In this document: piece by piece, positions 22,236-34,359 of the stretch
Numbering within the stretch: position 1 is the stretch's first letter
Layout of the letters: the number at the start of each line of letters is the position of its first letter
Source of the DNA: Oikopleura dioica
Taxonomy: Eukaryota > Chordata > Appendicularia > Copelata > Oikopleuridae
Assembly (NCBI GenBank): GCA_907165135.1
Contig: OU015568.1
Location: 7,634,501 to 7,698,500, forward strand
Direction: 5' to 3'
Length of the DNA: 64,000 bases
Position numbers and translations under genes: made by a program
The notes under the pieces: generated by a model
Database searches by the model: none
What the model saw: only the letters and a program-made list of their open reading frames with translations
What the model was told of the DNA's origin: nothing

Positions 22236-24396
22236 AAAGTGATCCCTGAACTGAAATATCGATCCTTCTTCAATTCATTTTTTCCAAACAAAAAAATGGA
22301 TGAATTCAAAGGTTCACCAAAGCGATTAGAAAAAAAAGTGATCTGCCCGCAGGTGCGTGCTGGGGAGGGAGCGCATGCAATTGGGGATGTTCGCCAGTGG
22401 GAACTGGGCGCGTAGAATGGTCGTCTGGATTCGTGGCGTGGGCGAGCGTGCGCTAACCCGTCCAATGCGATGATCTCGGTGTGTGCTCGACGCATCGACG
22501 GCGCTCGCGGCTCGTTTTCAGACCTGACTCCTTTGCCTTGCTCCCGATTCACGGAGCCGGGCCCATCTCGCCCTTCGCCGATTCTCTCTCCCTCTCTCCT
22601 CTTTCCCCCAACTCTCAAACCCGCGCGCTGCCTGCTTGTACAAACACAATAAAGCAGCACCCCTAACGCATTTTTTTTTCTCAACTCAGAATCAAACTCA
22701 ACCTTGACAAGAAAAAAAAAAACGAATGAAAAGATAAAAAAACACGGACTAGAGGCAAATTCACCAAGAAAAAAAAGAGCAATCGAAAGAAGCCGCTGAC
22801 TGAAATCAAGAAAGAGAACCTGCTGGAATCAAGTTTTCTCTGTAAGTCCTCTTTTTTGAATAAATTTATTAATTTTTTTTTTGAAAATTTTTTCTTTTGA
22901 ATAAAATTATGCCAATTTCGAATTAAATTCTATTTTGAATATTGTCAATTGAGATTAATTCACGCCATTTCAACAGAATTTTATGGTCTTGCTGAATTTT
23001 CATGGTTTGAATTAATGATAAAATAATTTTTGACGTAAAAATAAGAGAAGGGAAACGAGAAATTTAATGGATGTATATTCAATTTTCAACTAGCTCCGAA
23101 TCTATACAGTGAAACATATCGATTTTGGCTGACTATTCGCCTTCGCGTAAAAATAAAACCACCATTTTTCGGTAAATTTTCCTTCGAGTAAAAAGAGATC
23201 GAAAGGGTACTCTTCTCCTTCTGGCGGAATCTGTGCGTATTTCCGGGTTACCCCTGACCCAGGAAACGTATCGGGTTCAGAAGGCGTTTATCGCCTCAAG
23301 GTCTGATCTATCACTTTTATTGCCCTACCAATCAGCCAAATTAGGCTCAGAATAAGAGTTCTCAATTGTATTATATTTTATTTTCCGCTAAATCAGTCAG
23401 AGAAAATACCATTCTGAAAACCGAAAGAAGCGGTTAGTACGAGTCGTAACAATAAAAAAAAAGCGCACGCATTCTTTCTTTCTTTTTCGAAAGTGTCATT
23501 TTAACAACCGCAGTTTCTTTACGATATTACGGTAGTAGTCAAACGCTCTTTACAAGTGTCATCACCTCATAAATTGCGTTCTGCAACATGCTCACATGCC
23601 GCCCTTCCCGTGCTTTTTTCGCCGCGAGAACAGATTCGGAGGTGTTCAGAAAAGGGTCAAGGTGGAAAACCATAAGACTTCTTTTACTGTAAATAGTTTG
23701 AGATTTTCGTGAATTAGTTTTTTGAAGATTACATTCAAAAAAAAATCATTAATAAAGAATGTGCAAAAAATTCAGCGAACCCTACTATTAGAAAACTGAT
23801 CATTTTCCTAGACTTTCAAAGCCTAAATCATTTTCTATGACTTTTCTTGTAAAATGTAAGAGTAGCAATTTACATTGATTTGAAGTTCATTTCAATGTCA
23901 AAATCAGATTTACAAGCTAATCGTCAAGTTAGTAGCTCCCCCCTTTTCTTCAGATTGGCAACACTCAAATTGATCACCTGACCTTTTCCAAGAGTTTAAT
24001 TCTTTGTTGAAAGCTAGTCAGAATAATATAATACAAGCTAGCGACATTCATTGAGTTTAGTAAACACAAAGAGCTAATCTCTCGTCACTAGTAAATGGCC
24101 ACCTTGTGATCTTCTTTTGTAAAATCTTTGCAATAATCGCACTTTTGTCTCCTGAGCTCTGTGACATAATTCTGACGTTTTTTAAAAGAGATTTTCGGGG
24201 GAAAGGAATTGGCAGTTATTGGCAAAAAAAAAAGATCTTTCATTAATCTAAATCTAAGAATCGAAAAATTTAATTAATATTTTTTAAATATGAAATTGGA
24301 ATGAGAATTATTTTCAGAATGAGATCACGAGCTGTATGATCCAAGAGGAAGCAATAATCAATATTTCGTCTCGTCTCGTCGCAGTGGTCAGATGAG
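22236..24396 (+). other. Probable 5' UTR exons and long first intron of the PRIP gene
   Basis: A GC-rich stretch (22330-22620) is followed by an A-rich stretch ending in a strong donor (TTTTCTCT|GTAAGT at 22842). About 1.5 kb later an acceptor (ATTATTTTCAG at 24318) precedes a leader with the PRIP ATG at 24397. I read 22650-22841 as an untranslated first exon. The intervening sequence is AT-rich with no ORF or repeat I recognise. Confidence 0.45.
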
Positions 24397-27300
24397 ATGG
24401 ACGAAGTCTTGTATACTGATAAACCAGCGACCATTCCAAATGGCGGTTCCGCCGCCTCGCCACCGATCCTAGAATCGGTGCATTCAGGAAGCAGCGTTTC
24501 GGAGAGTCCTCAGTCGCGGTCAGAAGGAAGTCTCAATGTCGAGAGCAAGAACAGTCGGACAGTGTCCGACAGCTCGCTGGAGAACAGAAGAAAGAGCATC
24601 ATCCGTGATCCGAGCAGAAAACCCGGAACAACGAATAAGGAGAGGATCAAGATTCATTGTGTTATCTTTTTCTTCAGCCCCTGAGACTCATTTATATTTC
24701 GGTTAAAAGGTTTTCTTCTTATATATTTTCAAATCCAAGCAAAGCCTCTAATCTTGAGCATATTTCGCTTGATAGTATCAAAGGGGCGCCGCTCTCTTTT
24801 TCAAGTAGAAAATGATAAATCACTTGATCGTGATCCCTCATGGAAAATCATTAATCAGCGGACAATTTATCAACTGGATTGGTATCTCAGAATGAGGATT
24901 ATCCAGATTCCCGCGAGGCCCGATTCGTTTAACATTAGTTGAGAAAAAGTATGAATTTTTATGATATGCATTTTTCGCGCTGTCAGGTCAAATCTCCTGG
25001 GAAAGCGTAAATGAGGGTCTGAAGAAGCGGGATCTTGATCCCAACGTCAGACAGTGTCATTTGGCTCGCTGCCCACCGAGCTGACGGTAAGATCCGCGAA
25101 GGACTGCCTAAAACACATGTACACAGGCGGTCAACTTGTCAAAGTGCGATCTGCCTCGCGCGTTTATCGACGATTCTACTGGCTAGATGAAGAAAAGGGG
25201 GAGCTCCGCTGGGAGCCCTCGAAGAAAGACTCTGACAAGGCACGCGTGCGGCTGAGCGACATTCACGAAGTCCGAAGCGGAAAGAATTCGGAAGTGTTTC
25301 TTTCTGTCGATGCTGCTGAGCACTTTCCGAACGAGTGTGCCTTCTCGATTGTGTACGGCGAAGAGTACATCACTCTCGACCTGGTTGCGAGTACAACGGA
25401 AGAAGCGAACATCTGGTGTACCGGCTTGCGACATTTGATCTCAGGCCTATCGACAAGTGCTTCACCTGGGGACACAGCTCGAGAGGCAAGGGAAAAATGG
25501 CTTTCGGACATGTTCCGGGCAGCCGATGTCAACTCGGACGGCTTTATGGACGAGGACGAGTCCGTTCAGCTTATCAAATCGCTTTCCGACGGCGTTCGAG
25601 ATAATGTCATAAAAACGAAGCTGCGCGAGTATTTGAAATCGATCAAAACTGCTGACAGTGACCAACCAGTTGGACTGACTCAATCTCATTTTATCGAACT
25701 TTTCAAGGATGTCGCCACCCGAGCTGAAGTCTATTTCATTCTTGTTCGCTACGCAAGTCATGAAGATGCTATGTCCGTCGATGATTTACGCTCGTTTCTC
25801 GAAATTGAGCAGGGGATAAATGCCAGTCGAGAAATGTGTCTGAATATCGTGGCGGAATGTGAGCCATCAGCACAGTTGCGCGAAAAACACATGCTTGGCA
25901 TCGACGGCTTCACGCGTTACCTCACCTGCGATAAATGCGCACTCTTCAATCCAAAGAAGCGGACTCCAACGCAAGACATGGACCGCCCCTTCTCTCATTA
26001 TTTTATTTCTGCATCGCACAACACGTATTTAATTCAAGATCAATTATCCGGGCGTACGTCTCTATCCTGCTTCCAAACCGTGCTCGAAAAGGGATGCCGC
26101 TGTCTCAGCTTGGACGTTTGGGCCTTTGTTGACAACAACAACGAGAAGAATCTCATGGTTCATCATCCAAGGAACAATCGCCAGCAAGTGAGATTGCAGC
26201 TTTCCGTAAGTAGAGCGGCTATTCTATTTTTGGCATGTTACTGTCGCACCTTGTCTCAATTGCATTTTTCCCTTTATCTCGGGCGCGCGGAGCGTTAAAT
26301 TTACTCGTTTTAGGCCGTGCTGAATATAATCCATGAATACAGTTTCTCCTCCTCCGATTTTCCTCTTATACTCGTTATCCGCGTCCGCGCCACCGAGTCC
26401 GGACAGCATCACCTCGCCGACCTCCTCCACGAGCACCTGGGAGACTACCTTTGCACTGCCGAATTATTCAACACGAGCGTCAATAACTCCCTGACGCCTG
26501 AAAAGCTGAAGAAAAGAATCCTCCTTGAAATCTCGGGACGCTCCCAAGACGACCTGAGTCTAAGCCACCGGGATCAATTCACCCTTTTTTTATTTTTAAT
26601 CATTTTTCTTTTTTCCTTCGAGAGTTTTTGCTAATCGATTCACTTAACTAGTTAGTTCAGTTTTCACTTTGTTTGGAAATTACTCTGGAAATTAGATTAA
26701 ATTTTGATGGATTGAATACAGCGACCCAGACTCAAGGTTATTTTTAAGCGAGGGTGGATAACGCTTGATTAAACTTTCCCGGTTATCCGGGCTAAGCCAG
26801 GGTTCTTTAATTCATTTTACTCTCAATTTTCAATTTGCAGGGCTTTTCTTTTAGCCCGGCTGAAAATTGATATCAACGACGACTAGACTAATAATCAACA
26901 AGAGTAAAGTCGATGAAAATATTTTTGCATTCAAATTTATGCACAAAAATGGACCTTTTTTGGCACATCTGTTTCGAAAATGTCAGAACTAATCAACTTA
27001 AAAATTGATCCCGCTGTAAAGTGGGACACAAATCCGCGAAACTCCTCTTATTCCTCGCTTGGCGAAAATGTGCTTCTTCAAAACCGATATCGTTACCGGC
27101 ATCCCGCAGAAGAAGGCTGATTTGGAAATGTCAGTAATGCCGGAGACTGTAGCTTCGCGCGTGGCAACCAACAATGCCGAAGCGCTGGTTGAAGCGGGTT
27201 CGACGCAGTTGATCCGCGTAGAGCCAAATGACTCAAGAGTCGATTGCTCTAATTATAATCCTCTCGATGTTTGGAATATGGGCGTGCAGATGGCTGCTCT

Positions 27301-30300
27301 TCATTTTCAGGTACGTATTTTCCATGATTCATTCAATACGAATCCCTTTTTTTCTGCATAGAATATCCATTAGTTTCAACCACGCAAAAGCGGATGCGTG
27401 AGATTTGGCGACAAATGGACAAGGGCGTACTGCATTAAGCCAGCTCGTGTGCGGTTATTAATATTTTATCTAAGACGCCTGGACTGATGATGGATCTTAA
27501 TGAAGGCATGTTCGCGGCGAATGGCGGCTGCGGCTATGCGCTCAAGCCATCGATCATGATTGACTCGGAAAGAACGATCCGCTCTGAGGTCACAACCTTG
27601 CACTTGCGAGTAATATCGGGCACCGACCTTCCTAAGCCGCGCGGTGCCGGCTCCAAGGGAAGCGTCATCGATCCGTACGTACTCATCGAAGTCTTTGGCG
27701 CGGCGACCGATTGCGCTGAGCACAGGAACTGGGTACCAATAAGCGGTTAATATTCATTAAGAAGGGTTGACTCACAGGATGAGTTTTTCGGCTCTCAATA
27801 TTGTTCTGAGCTCGACAACCTGTGGAAAAACCTGAGTCAGGGTCTGATGATGCTTAAATGAAAAGCCGCGAAGCGGCTTTAGTAAAATCGAAGCCGCAAA
27901 GCGGCTTTTTTAAAAAAGAAGCCGAAGTCATAATTTTCAGTGGATGAAAACGGTAATATTTGCGAAGCCGCTTTGCGACTTCGTTTTCAAAAAACCGCTA
28001 CGAGGGTTTTCATTCAAGCATCATCAGACCCTGACTCAGGTTTTCTACACAGGTTGCCGAGCTCAAATCCTGTCTGCCTCTGTGGAAAATGTAGACCCAT
28101 CGGCGTAATTTGTTTACCAAGTTCGTCTAATGAATAATTCAACTCTCCCTGACCAGCTTCTCAATAATTATTTTTAATCGCTTTTGTTCACCCACGGGAT
28201 AGAACTCGCACTGTACACAATTGCGGGCGAAATCCAGTTTTCGATGAATCTTGCGAATTTCGTCTGACAGTGCCTGACATGGCGCTAATTAGATTTGTCA
28301 TTCTTGACGATGATTTTATTGGTGATGAGTTTATCGGACAATACACCATCGCCCACTCTTGCCTTCTTCCTGGCTACAGGGTCGCGAAACTAAGTGGCAT
28401 ATTCGGAGAAGATTTGAATGGCGCGTCCTTGCTAGGTATAAGAAGCTGCCATTGATCCCCATCTGAATCGGTATTGTAGTGCACGTGGCGATCAGCTCAT
28501 CCCGCGAAACTAAGCAGAAGAAGACCGTGCTTCGGCGCCGCCCGAATAAGCCCATGTCCAAGCTGCGTACTGTTGGGTTCAAGTCAGCCGATGAACTGTA
28601 TAAATCAATATCACAGTCTGCCAGAGAAGCAGCTGACTTACGGCAACTTCATGAAACGTGTACTAAGGATTTCAAAGAAGCTGCTGGATTGCAACCGGTT
28701 TCGAATGTCAAACAGGTAAGATCTGGGCTCAGCAGCCTGTGTAGAAAACCTGACTCAGGGTCTAGAAGATCTTCAATGAAAAGCCGCGTAGCGGCTTTTT
28801 TTTAAACGAAGCCGCAAAGCGGCTTCGCCAGACTTTGATAATTGATTGGAAAAATTTTTTGACCCTGACTCAGGTTTTCTACACAGGTTGACGAGCTCAG
28901 AGTAAAATGCACTTTGAAAAAATAATTTATTAATTGCTTTTTCATTAAGGTCATGAAGCACCTGTCAGGAAGGAAAATGCCAATTAAATTCCGAATGATC
29001 GAAAATGTCCTGACAATGAGGCTTGACGGCGGCCAACTTCCAGAGCATGGTCGAAAGTCGGCTCAAGCCACGGACGCCTTAGTAAACACGAATCGAAAGC
29101 TTACGATCACGGGCCCTGTTTTGCTTGAGAAGATGGAAGCAGCGCTTACCCAAGCCACAGAGCTCTCGGAAACTATCGAGAGTCTAGGAAGTGGTGAGTA
29201 TTTTTATGAAGTAACTTTGACTGAGTTGTTAGTTTCAAAAACGAGCTGAATTGAAAAAAAAGCAGAAGTTTTTGTTTATTTCCATGCTAAACTTGTTTAT
29301 AGTCAGTCCAAATCGGACTGGTCGCCGTATGTCCTTGCCTGGTATGCTAATTTCTTCAGACTATGAAAAAATTTATAACCCAAGTATTTTTTTGATTTTA
29401 CTTGGTGAATTGACCAACTGATTAACATTTTTATATCAGATCGATTTTATATCAAGCTGGAGTTTTAATTCGAATTCGACCTCCTTTAATTTTTGATTTC
29501 TTGATTTTTATGAAGAGTTTATTTTATCAAAATTTAAGTGGACGGATTGAAGAGTAAAAAAGCCGCGAAAGTTCACGAAAACCATGCTTGGAACTGCCGA
29601 CTTCTTCGAGGCCAAATCGAGCTTCTTCGAACTGCGATAGAAGCAGCAGCAACGCAGTTGATACAAATTGTGGAATGTGCAATTCAATACGACATGGTTC
29701 AGGTAATTTGTCCTTTAGTGGTCTAGATTAGCGGCCTTTGCTGAAGACCCACTTAATTCCACTGAATACATGAATCCTCCCCTTTGACAACAACAACGAC
29801 TCTCGTTAATAATAATTGACTAGGGCGAGTTGCCAGACGAATGGCGCGAGACAATTCTGAATCCCTCTCCGAATGACCAGCTGAACGACAAGAAACTAGG
29901 CCAGCGGTACAAGTAAGTGCATTAACACTTCTCAAAAGGGCATAAATAACGCTCCCCTCTGAACCGGGATTTAGATTGCCGCCGCAGAACCGGCTATCTA
30001 ATGCGTATAAAAGTCTTAAGAATAGGCAAGTCGGGTTTTCGCGTTTCGTGATTATTGATTTCCTTCCTCATCCCTTGGGGCGTTTGGTTTTTATGCTTAT
30101 CATAACTAATCCATCGATATTGCAATTGCCTCTTTTCTAACACTTCTTTCCTTCAGCACTAACAAATTCTCGCTACGAGGACTTCACAGAACGCTCAGTG
30201 CTGATTCGACTTCGCTTGGCAGGAGGTAAGCCCTCTATCGTCAATAAAAGATAATGGTTAAAATTTTAGTCTGCTGCCAAAGTCCCTCAAACGTTCATCA

Positions 30301-30330
30301 AAATCCTCAGTTCAAGACTCGACAAGCTGA
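24397..30330 (+). CDS. PLCL-like: Phospholipase C-related but catalytically inactive protein (PRIP/PLCL)
   Basis: Domain order is a serine-rich N-terminus, PH domain (RRFYWLDEEKGELRWEPSKKDS), EF-hands (DVNSDGFMDEDE), X box (SHYFISASHNTYL), Y box (SNYNPLDVWNMG...GLMMDLNEG) and C2 (DPYVLIEVFG...DDDFIGDEFIGQYTI), then a helical tail, the order of vertebrate PLCL1/2. The first catalytic histidine is kept, but active-PLC calcium ligands are replaced: the ELD motif reads SLDVW and the later LENH-type motif reads VIRVR. PRIPs bind inositol phosphates, phosphatases and GABA-A trafficking factors instead of hydrolysing lipid. Main exons: 25051-26205, 26314 onward, to 27310, 27475-27725, 28203-28435, 28480-28715, 28950-29193, 29539-29702, 29824-29912, 29975-30025, 30157-30225, 30270-30330. 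The intron at 27726 is GA-AG and that at 30026 is GC-AG. The X-Y linker (26600-27100) is uncertain. Confidence 0.88.
27806..28065. mobile_element. Family-1 MITE, double hairpin, in a PRIP intron
   Basis: CTGAGCTCGACAACCTGTG and inverse ending TTGCCGAGCTCA, with two AAGCCGC hairpins. Flanks AATATTGT and AATCCTGT agree at six of eight positions. It fills most of the GA-AG intron 27726-28202. Confidence 0.8.
28723..28900. mobile_element. Family-1 MITE abutting a PRIP splice donor
   Basis: Starts CTGGGCTCAGCAGCCTGTG only eight bases after the exon end at 28715 and ends ACGAGCTCAG. Flanks GGTAAGAT and AGTAAAAT match at six of eight positions, so the target site included the donor itself. Confidence 0.8.
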
Positions 30331-30678
30331 AGAAGAGTATCTTTGGCGCGCGCGGCTGGTTTTTCGAATTCCCCGCTATTCCCATTCTATCTATTGCCAT
30401 TACGCTAACGCTTCATTCAAAAATCAAAATCTACGACGTGCGACCAAGAGGAGCTCAAGGAGATTCAAGAAGTTAACGTCGAAAAAAAAACTACACAATA
30501 ATAAAATATTTTGTACAACTAAAAACTAAGTAAAAACTCAAAGTTCCGCAGTGTTATAATTGTAATAAAGAAAAATTGAAGGTACTGCTTCTTTCAACTT
30601 CTTTCTCTTCTAGAACAAGCAGGAATCGCTCTTCATTTTCTCAATGCAGCAAAAACTAAACTAACCAAGAGACTAATA

Positions 30679-31324
30679 ATGCAATCAAGGAAGAAAATCC
30701 GTGAGGAATATAATCAAATAAGAGAAGAAGCATACGACAAAATCAGAGAAATTTATAAGTAAGACTTCATTATCGGATTCTGAGTTCTGCAAGTACCTGT
30801 GTAGAAAACCTGAGTCAGGGTCTGGAAACTGATTGAAATTGATTGAAAAGATGATTTTGTGAAGCCGCGGCTTCGTTTTAAGAAAAAGCCGCTTTGCGGC
30901 TTTTCATTTTAGATCTTACAGACCATGACTCAGGTATTCTACACAGGTTCTACACAGGTAAAACTGTGGTTTCAGCAAAAATTGCGATGAAGATCGGAAA
31001 TATAAGCGCGACGCCCTTGCTCTGATGTCGAGAAAAAACGAAAAATTCAAACATTGGGAAGAGCAGGCGAGGATGCAGAAGAAAAAGAAGAAGAAGGAGG
31101 AAAAAGAGGTCCGGAAATTGACAAAAGAAGTGCAGAGTCTTGAAGGCACATGGAGAAGACAAGAAAGAAGAACACTTTTAGCAGATATTGAGCAAGGTCA
31201 AAAAAGAATCAAAGGAATGGGCTCAATTCCCAAGCTTTCGAAATATTTCTTGGTTCAAAAATTGAGTCCAAAAAAGAACATGCTCGCAAAGAATCATTTT
31301 ACAAACATGAAATGGCAAATATGA
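30679..31324 (+). CDS. Lysine/glutamate-rich coiled-coil protein, unrecognised
   Basis: Two exons (to 30758, then 30975-31324) join in phase 2. The product (about 145 residues from ATG 30679) is a continuous charged helix with a KKKKKKEEKE run, ending HFTNMKWQI. The open frame extends upstream to an acceptor at 30615, so the true start may be earlier. A truncated family-1 MITE occupies the intron. No family recognised; the 5' end is incomplete in my reading. Confidence 0.5.
30789..30960. mobile_element. Family-1 MITE lacking one outer terminus
   Basis: Begins at ACCTGTGTAGAAAACCTGAGTC without the usual CTGGGCTCGGC and ends CTACACAGGTTCTACACAGG, with the internal hairpin present. Located in the intron of the coiled-coil gene. 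Confidence 0.7.
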
Positions 31325-31531
31325 TTGAATTTCTGAAGATTAGGGCTCCTGTAAAAACCATATCATTGATATGATATCAATAATAGGGACCATTTATCCT
31401 TTATTGGCAAAATAGAGAAGCCCATAAAGCAATGCGTTAGCGGCGAGAAACAATTCACTGGTCTTGGACTTCGATGAGCATTTTTATGAGAAAAGAAAAA
31501 CGCAATATTTTTAAATAAATAGCCTAATCAT

Positions 31532-33008
31532 TTATTGAACAACTTTCATAAGTTTCGATCTTTCAGCATACGATTTCCCCAGCCGATCGAAAAGCGGAAT
31601 CGACGGGACTTGTGAAATAAATGGAAGCTTGTTTTTACACTGACTCTCGTCACGGACGGTCGTGCGGTTGAAGTCGCGCGGGTTGTATGCCGTCTGGCCC
31701 CACAGCGTTCGCTCGTAATTGTTGCATTTTGAAGAAGCAGTGGCGAATTTCTGAAATGAAAGTTACTCTTTCAATGTTCTATTAACTTGGCTAACCATGG
31801 GCTTATCTTGAATGCTTTTCATCCAGGATTCTTGTTTGTCCTTTTTAATTTCGCGCTCGGTAGTGTTGTACGAAGTCAAAACTCGAAGAGTTGGTTCCAG
31901 AGGCCTGTGTTTTTGCATTTGGACTTTAACGGGTCAGATATTTCTCTGGCCGAGATAAGTAAATCTGCGCTCGACAACCTGTGTCCAAAACCTGTGTCAG
32001 GGTCTCAAAGAGCTTGAATGCCAGAATGAATAATAGATTGAGATGGTTACATTGGCGAAGCCGCTTTGCGGCTTCGTTAAAAGAAAAAGCCGCTACGCGG
32101 CTTTTTATTCAAGAACCCGGACTCAGGTTTTGTAGTCAGATTACCGAGCCGAGAGGTAAGAACATGATCCCTGTCTGATTCTTTTCTTCTGAAAGGACCG
32201 AAGCATTCAAGATCATCTGGAGGAGAATAGTTTTTATATCTTCTTGGCGAGGGAAGCGGTTGGACAATCACCAGAGGCTTGAAATGAGAGCTAATGAAAT
32301 CAAGAAAGAAAACATTCAAGTACCTCGACGCTATGTCGCTTTTTCTTCTTCAAAGCAGCTGTCTCTTCTGCGGTTTTCTCCATAATTTGTTCTGGAACTC
32401 CTGGCCTGGCTCTGGTGCTGATGAGATAGTGGATACTCTTGCGAGCGTTTGCCATGTAACTTGCTCTCCGCCATTTTTCCATTCGAAGCTGCATGTTGCG
32501 AACTTTTTGCAAGTGCGCTCGAGTTTCTTCATTTTTTAACGCAACTGCCTGAAAATTCGGTAAACCGGAGGAAGAGGAGTAATTCGAGTACCTCTAGGAG
32601 CTCTTTCCTTTTGTAGAAATCCATGACTGTCTTTCTCGAGTGATACCCTCGCCAAAGCGCTTGAAACGGAATGATGTACTCTCCGTATTGTTTTCTGAGT
32701 CTGATCTTCTCCTTGTGCTTCTCGATCATATCCATCTTCTTGTTCGTCACGACTTTGCGCAAGAAGCCGACAACCATGTTGGACGCGCGAGTGCGTTTTC
32801 GCTCTCTGATTTTCGTTACGCAGTTTCTCCACCAATTTTGCAAGGTGGAGGCCACTAATGAATAAGATTCCGTTCAAATTTATAGAGAAAAGAGTCCAGT
32901 ACCGAAGTGCTCATGCTTGCGAAATCGCTCCGCTTCTTCATTTTTCTCAGTAATTACTTTTTCAAGCTGCTCAATCTGCGACTGTCCATAGCTCAAGTAG
33001 AGGCTCAT
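31532..33008 (-). CDS. SPATA17: SPATA17-like IQ-motif protein
   Basis: Exons 32903-33008, 32592-32854, 32324-32548, an exon from 32277, 31796-31923, 31532-31750. Three IQ-like segments near the N-terminus (LQNWWRNCVTKIRERK, VVGFLRKVVTNKK, FQALWRGYHSRK) should bind calmodulin. Conserved SPATA17 landmarks follow: IHYLISTRARPGVP, ECFGPFRRKES, HRPLEPTLRV and a C-terminal VPSIPLFDRLGKSYAERS. SPATA17 is a sperm/ciliary central-apparatus protein. Joining the 32277 exon to 31923 in frame works if the exon runs into the MITE and uses a GT in its terminal repeat (CTCG|GTAATC at about 32143). This gives a GTC codon and unbroken homology. Complete gene with short introns. Confidence 0.85.
31965..32153. 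mobile_element. Family-1 MITE supplying a SPATA17 splice donor
   Basis: Termini CTGCGCTCGACAACCTGTG and ..GATTACCGAGCCGAG, with the AAGCCGC hairpin. On the minus strand the terminus reads CTCG|GTAATC, a phase-correct donor for SPATA17. Flanks AAGTAAAT and AGGTAAGA agree at five positions only. Confidence 0.8.
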
Positions 33009-33148
33009 TTCAAACTAACTTGTTTCAGCTTTCGCTTTTACTTGTAAATTCACATTCTAGAACCGGGGTACCTTTTTCCGAGAAAACACTTGCGACTCAG
33101 CCACTAGCAAATTGCGTTAAACATTAAAAATGTGATGTTTATTTGTGT

Positions 33149-34359
33149 TTACTGGGCAGGAGAGACCATGATAAAGCCAATCTGCATGAGAATGGCAATG
33201 CCGACAGTGATAAAGATAAAGACAGGGTAATTGGCAGTCAAGTTCTCGACAGTAAGCCATGCTCGCCAAGATGGAATTTCTTGCTTTTTCTCCTCTCTTG
33301 AAGTTGATGATTAATTTTCTTCTTTTTTAATGTGTTCATACCTGTATTGCTGTCGGAACTTGAACATATTCTTTTCGCACAAAAATCGATCCTCGCTCTT
33401 TTCATATTCGACCTCGGGAAAGAAGTTTTTCGGGAAGATCTTTCCCTCGTCGTGGAGATAGATCATGCGCATGATTTGAGTTTGCTCGACCTCGCTGAGT
33501 TCGTACCGGCCGGTCCGGTCTACGAGCAGGTGGGATAGATTCACGCTGAAGTTAATGGTCAATTTTGGCTTCATTTGCTTACATACCCAAAGTACTTGTT
33601 CAAATACTTGGCAATGAAGAGCTTTCTGTTGTTGTTAACAACCCAGCAGCGGCCAAATCTTTTGATGTACCTGATTTTTTAAAGAATAATTCTGATTAAA
33701 AAGAGCTCACTTGATTTTCATGCGCTTCTCAAAACTGTAATCGTCTGCTTTAATTGCTTCTAGTATCTCTTTAATTTGATCATGAACAGAAATTTCCACC
33801 GTCTCTTGTTCTGGTTTGTCTCCATCTCCTACCGCTCCCTAAAACATCAATCACAAAAACATCTAAAGACTTTAAGGGGGGGGTCGACGAGAATCGGGAT
33901 TTTTTCAACCAAAATTCCGGAAAAACCAGCTTTGAATGAAAAATTCTGATTGGTCAGGTGAGTAGAAAAGGGTTTGAAAAATACAGCGGCGAAAACTAGA
34001 AAAAATTTTGTCCAGAAAAAATGGGCGTAATCGTGTCTCAAAGTGGACCCCAAATTGCAATTTTTGCAATTTTCCGATTTTTTCGATATTTTTTTCCGGC
34101 ACATTTGGTAAGGAAGTGCAAGAAATTTCTGCAAACTATCGCGAAACTCGTTGCCGCTGTATTCTAAATACCCTTCTGTTCTCACGTGATAAGTCAAAAT
34201 ACGTTTACAGAATCGGATTTTTCGGGAAAATTGGTTTAAAAGTTCCGATTCTCGTCGACCCGCCCCTTAAACCTTTGAAAGTTCTATTTCTTCTGTAAAC
34301 GGAATCTCTTCGCAAGTAAAGTTGATTTCATTAAGTTTCTTTCTCTGAAAGACATCCAT
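33149..34359 (-). CDS. Tail-anchored membrane protein, unrecognised
   Basis: Exons 34273-34359, 33711-33838, 33587-33670, 33342-33545, 33149-33296, phases consistent. The product (about 216 residues) begins MDVFQRKKLNEINF. It has a conserved-looking central block (FEKRMKIKYIKRFGRCWVV, LLVDRTGRYELSEVEQT) and a single hydrophobic helix a few residues before the stop (FIFITVGIAILMQIGFIM). This arrangement suggests a tail-anchored or type II protein with the bulk in the cytosol. I do not recognise the family. The first intron begins exactly where a 400-bp foldback begins. Confidence 0.55.
33871..34271. mobile_element. 401-bp foldback element filling intron 1 of the tail-anchored protein gene
   Basis: Inverted termini TTTAAGGGGCGGGTCGACGA, with arms of about 100 bp at moderate identity. 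The right terminus abuts the exon end at 34273 so that the donor reads AAG|GTTTAAGG, one base of which may belong to the element. No convincing target duplication. Confidence 0.75.

Noticed and set aside
24640..25050. A GA-AG intron between the first two PRIP coding exons.
   Set aside because: A canonical pair (T|GTGTTA near 24659 to ACAG|TG near 25054) also keeps the frame; the evidence does not decide.
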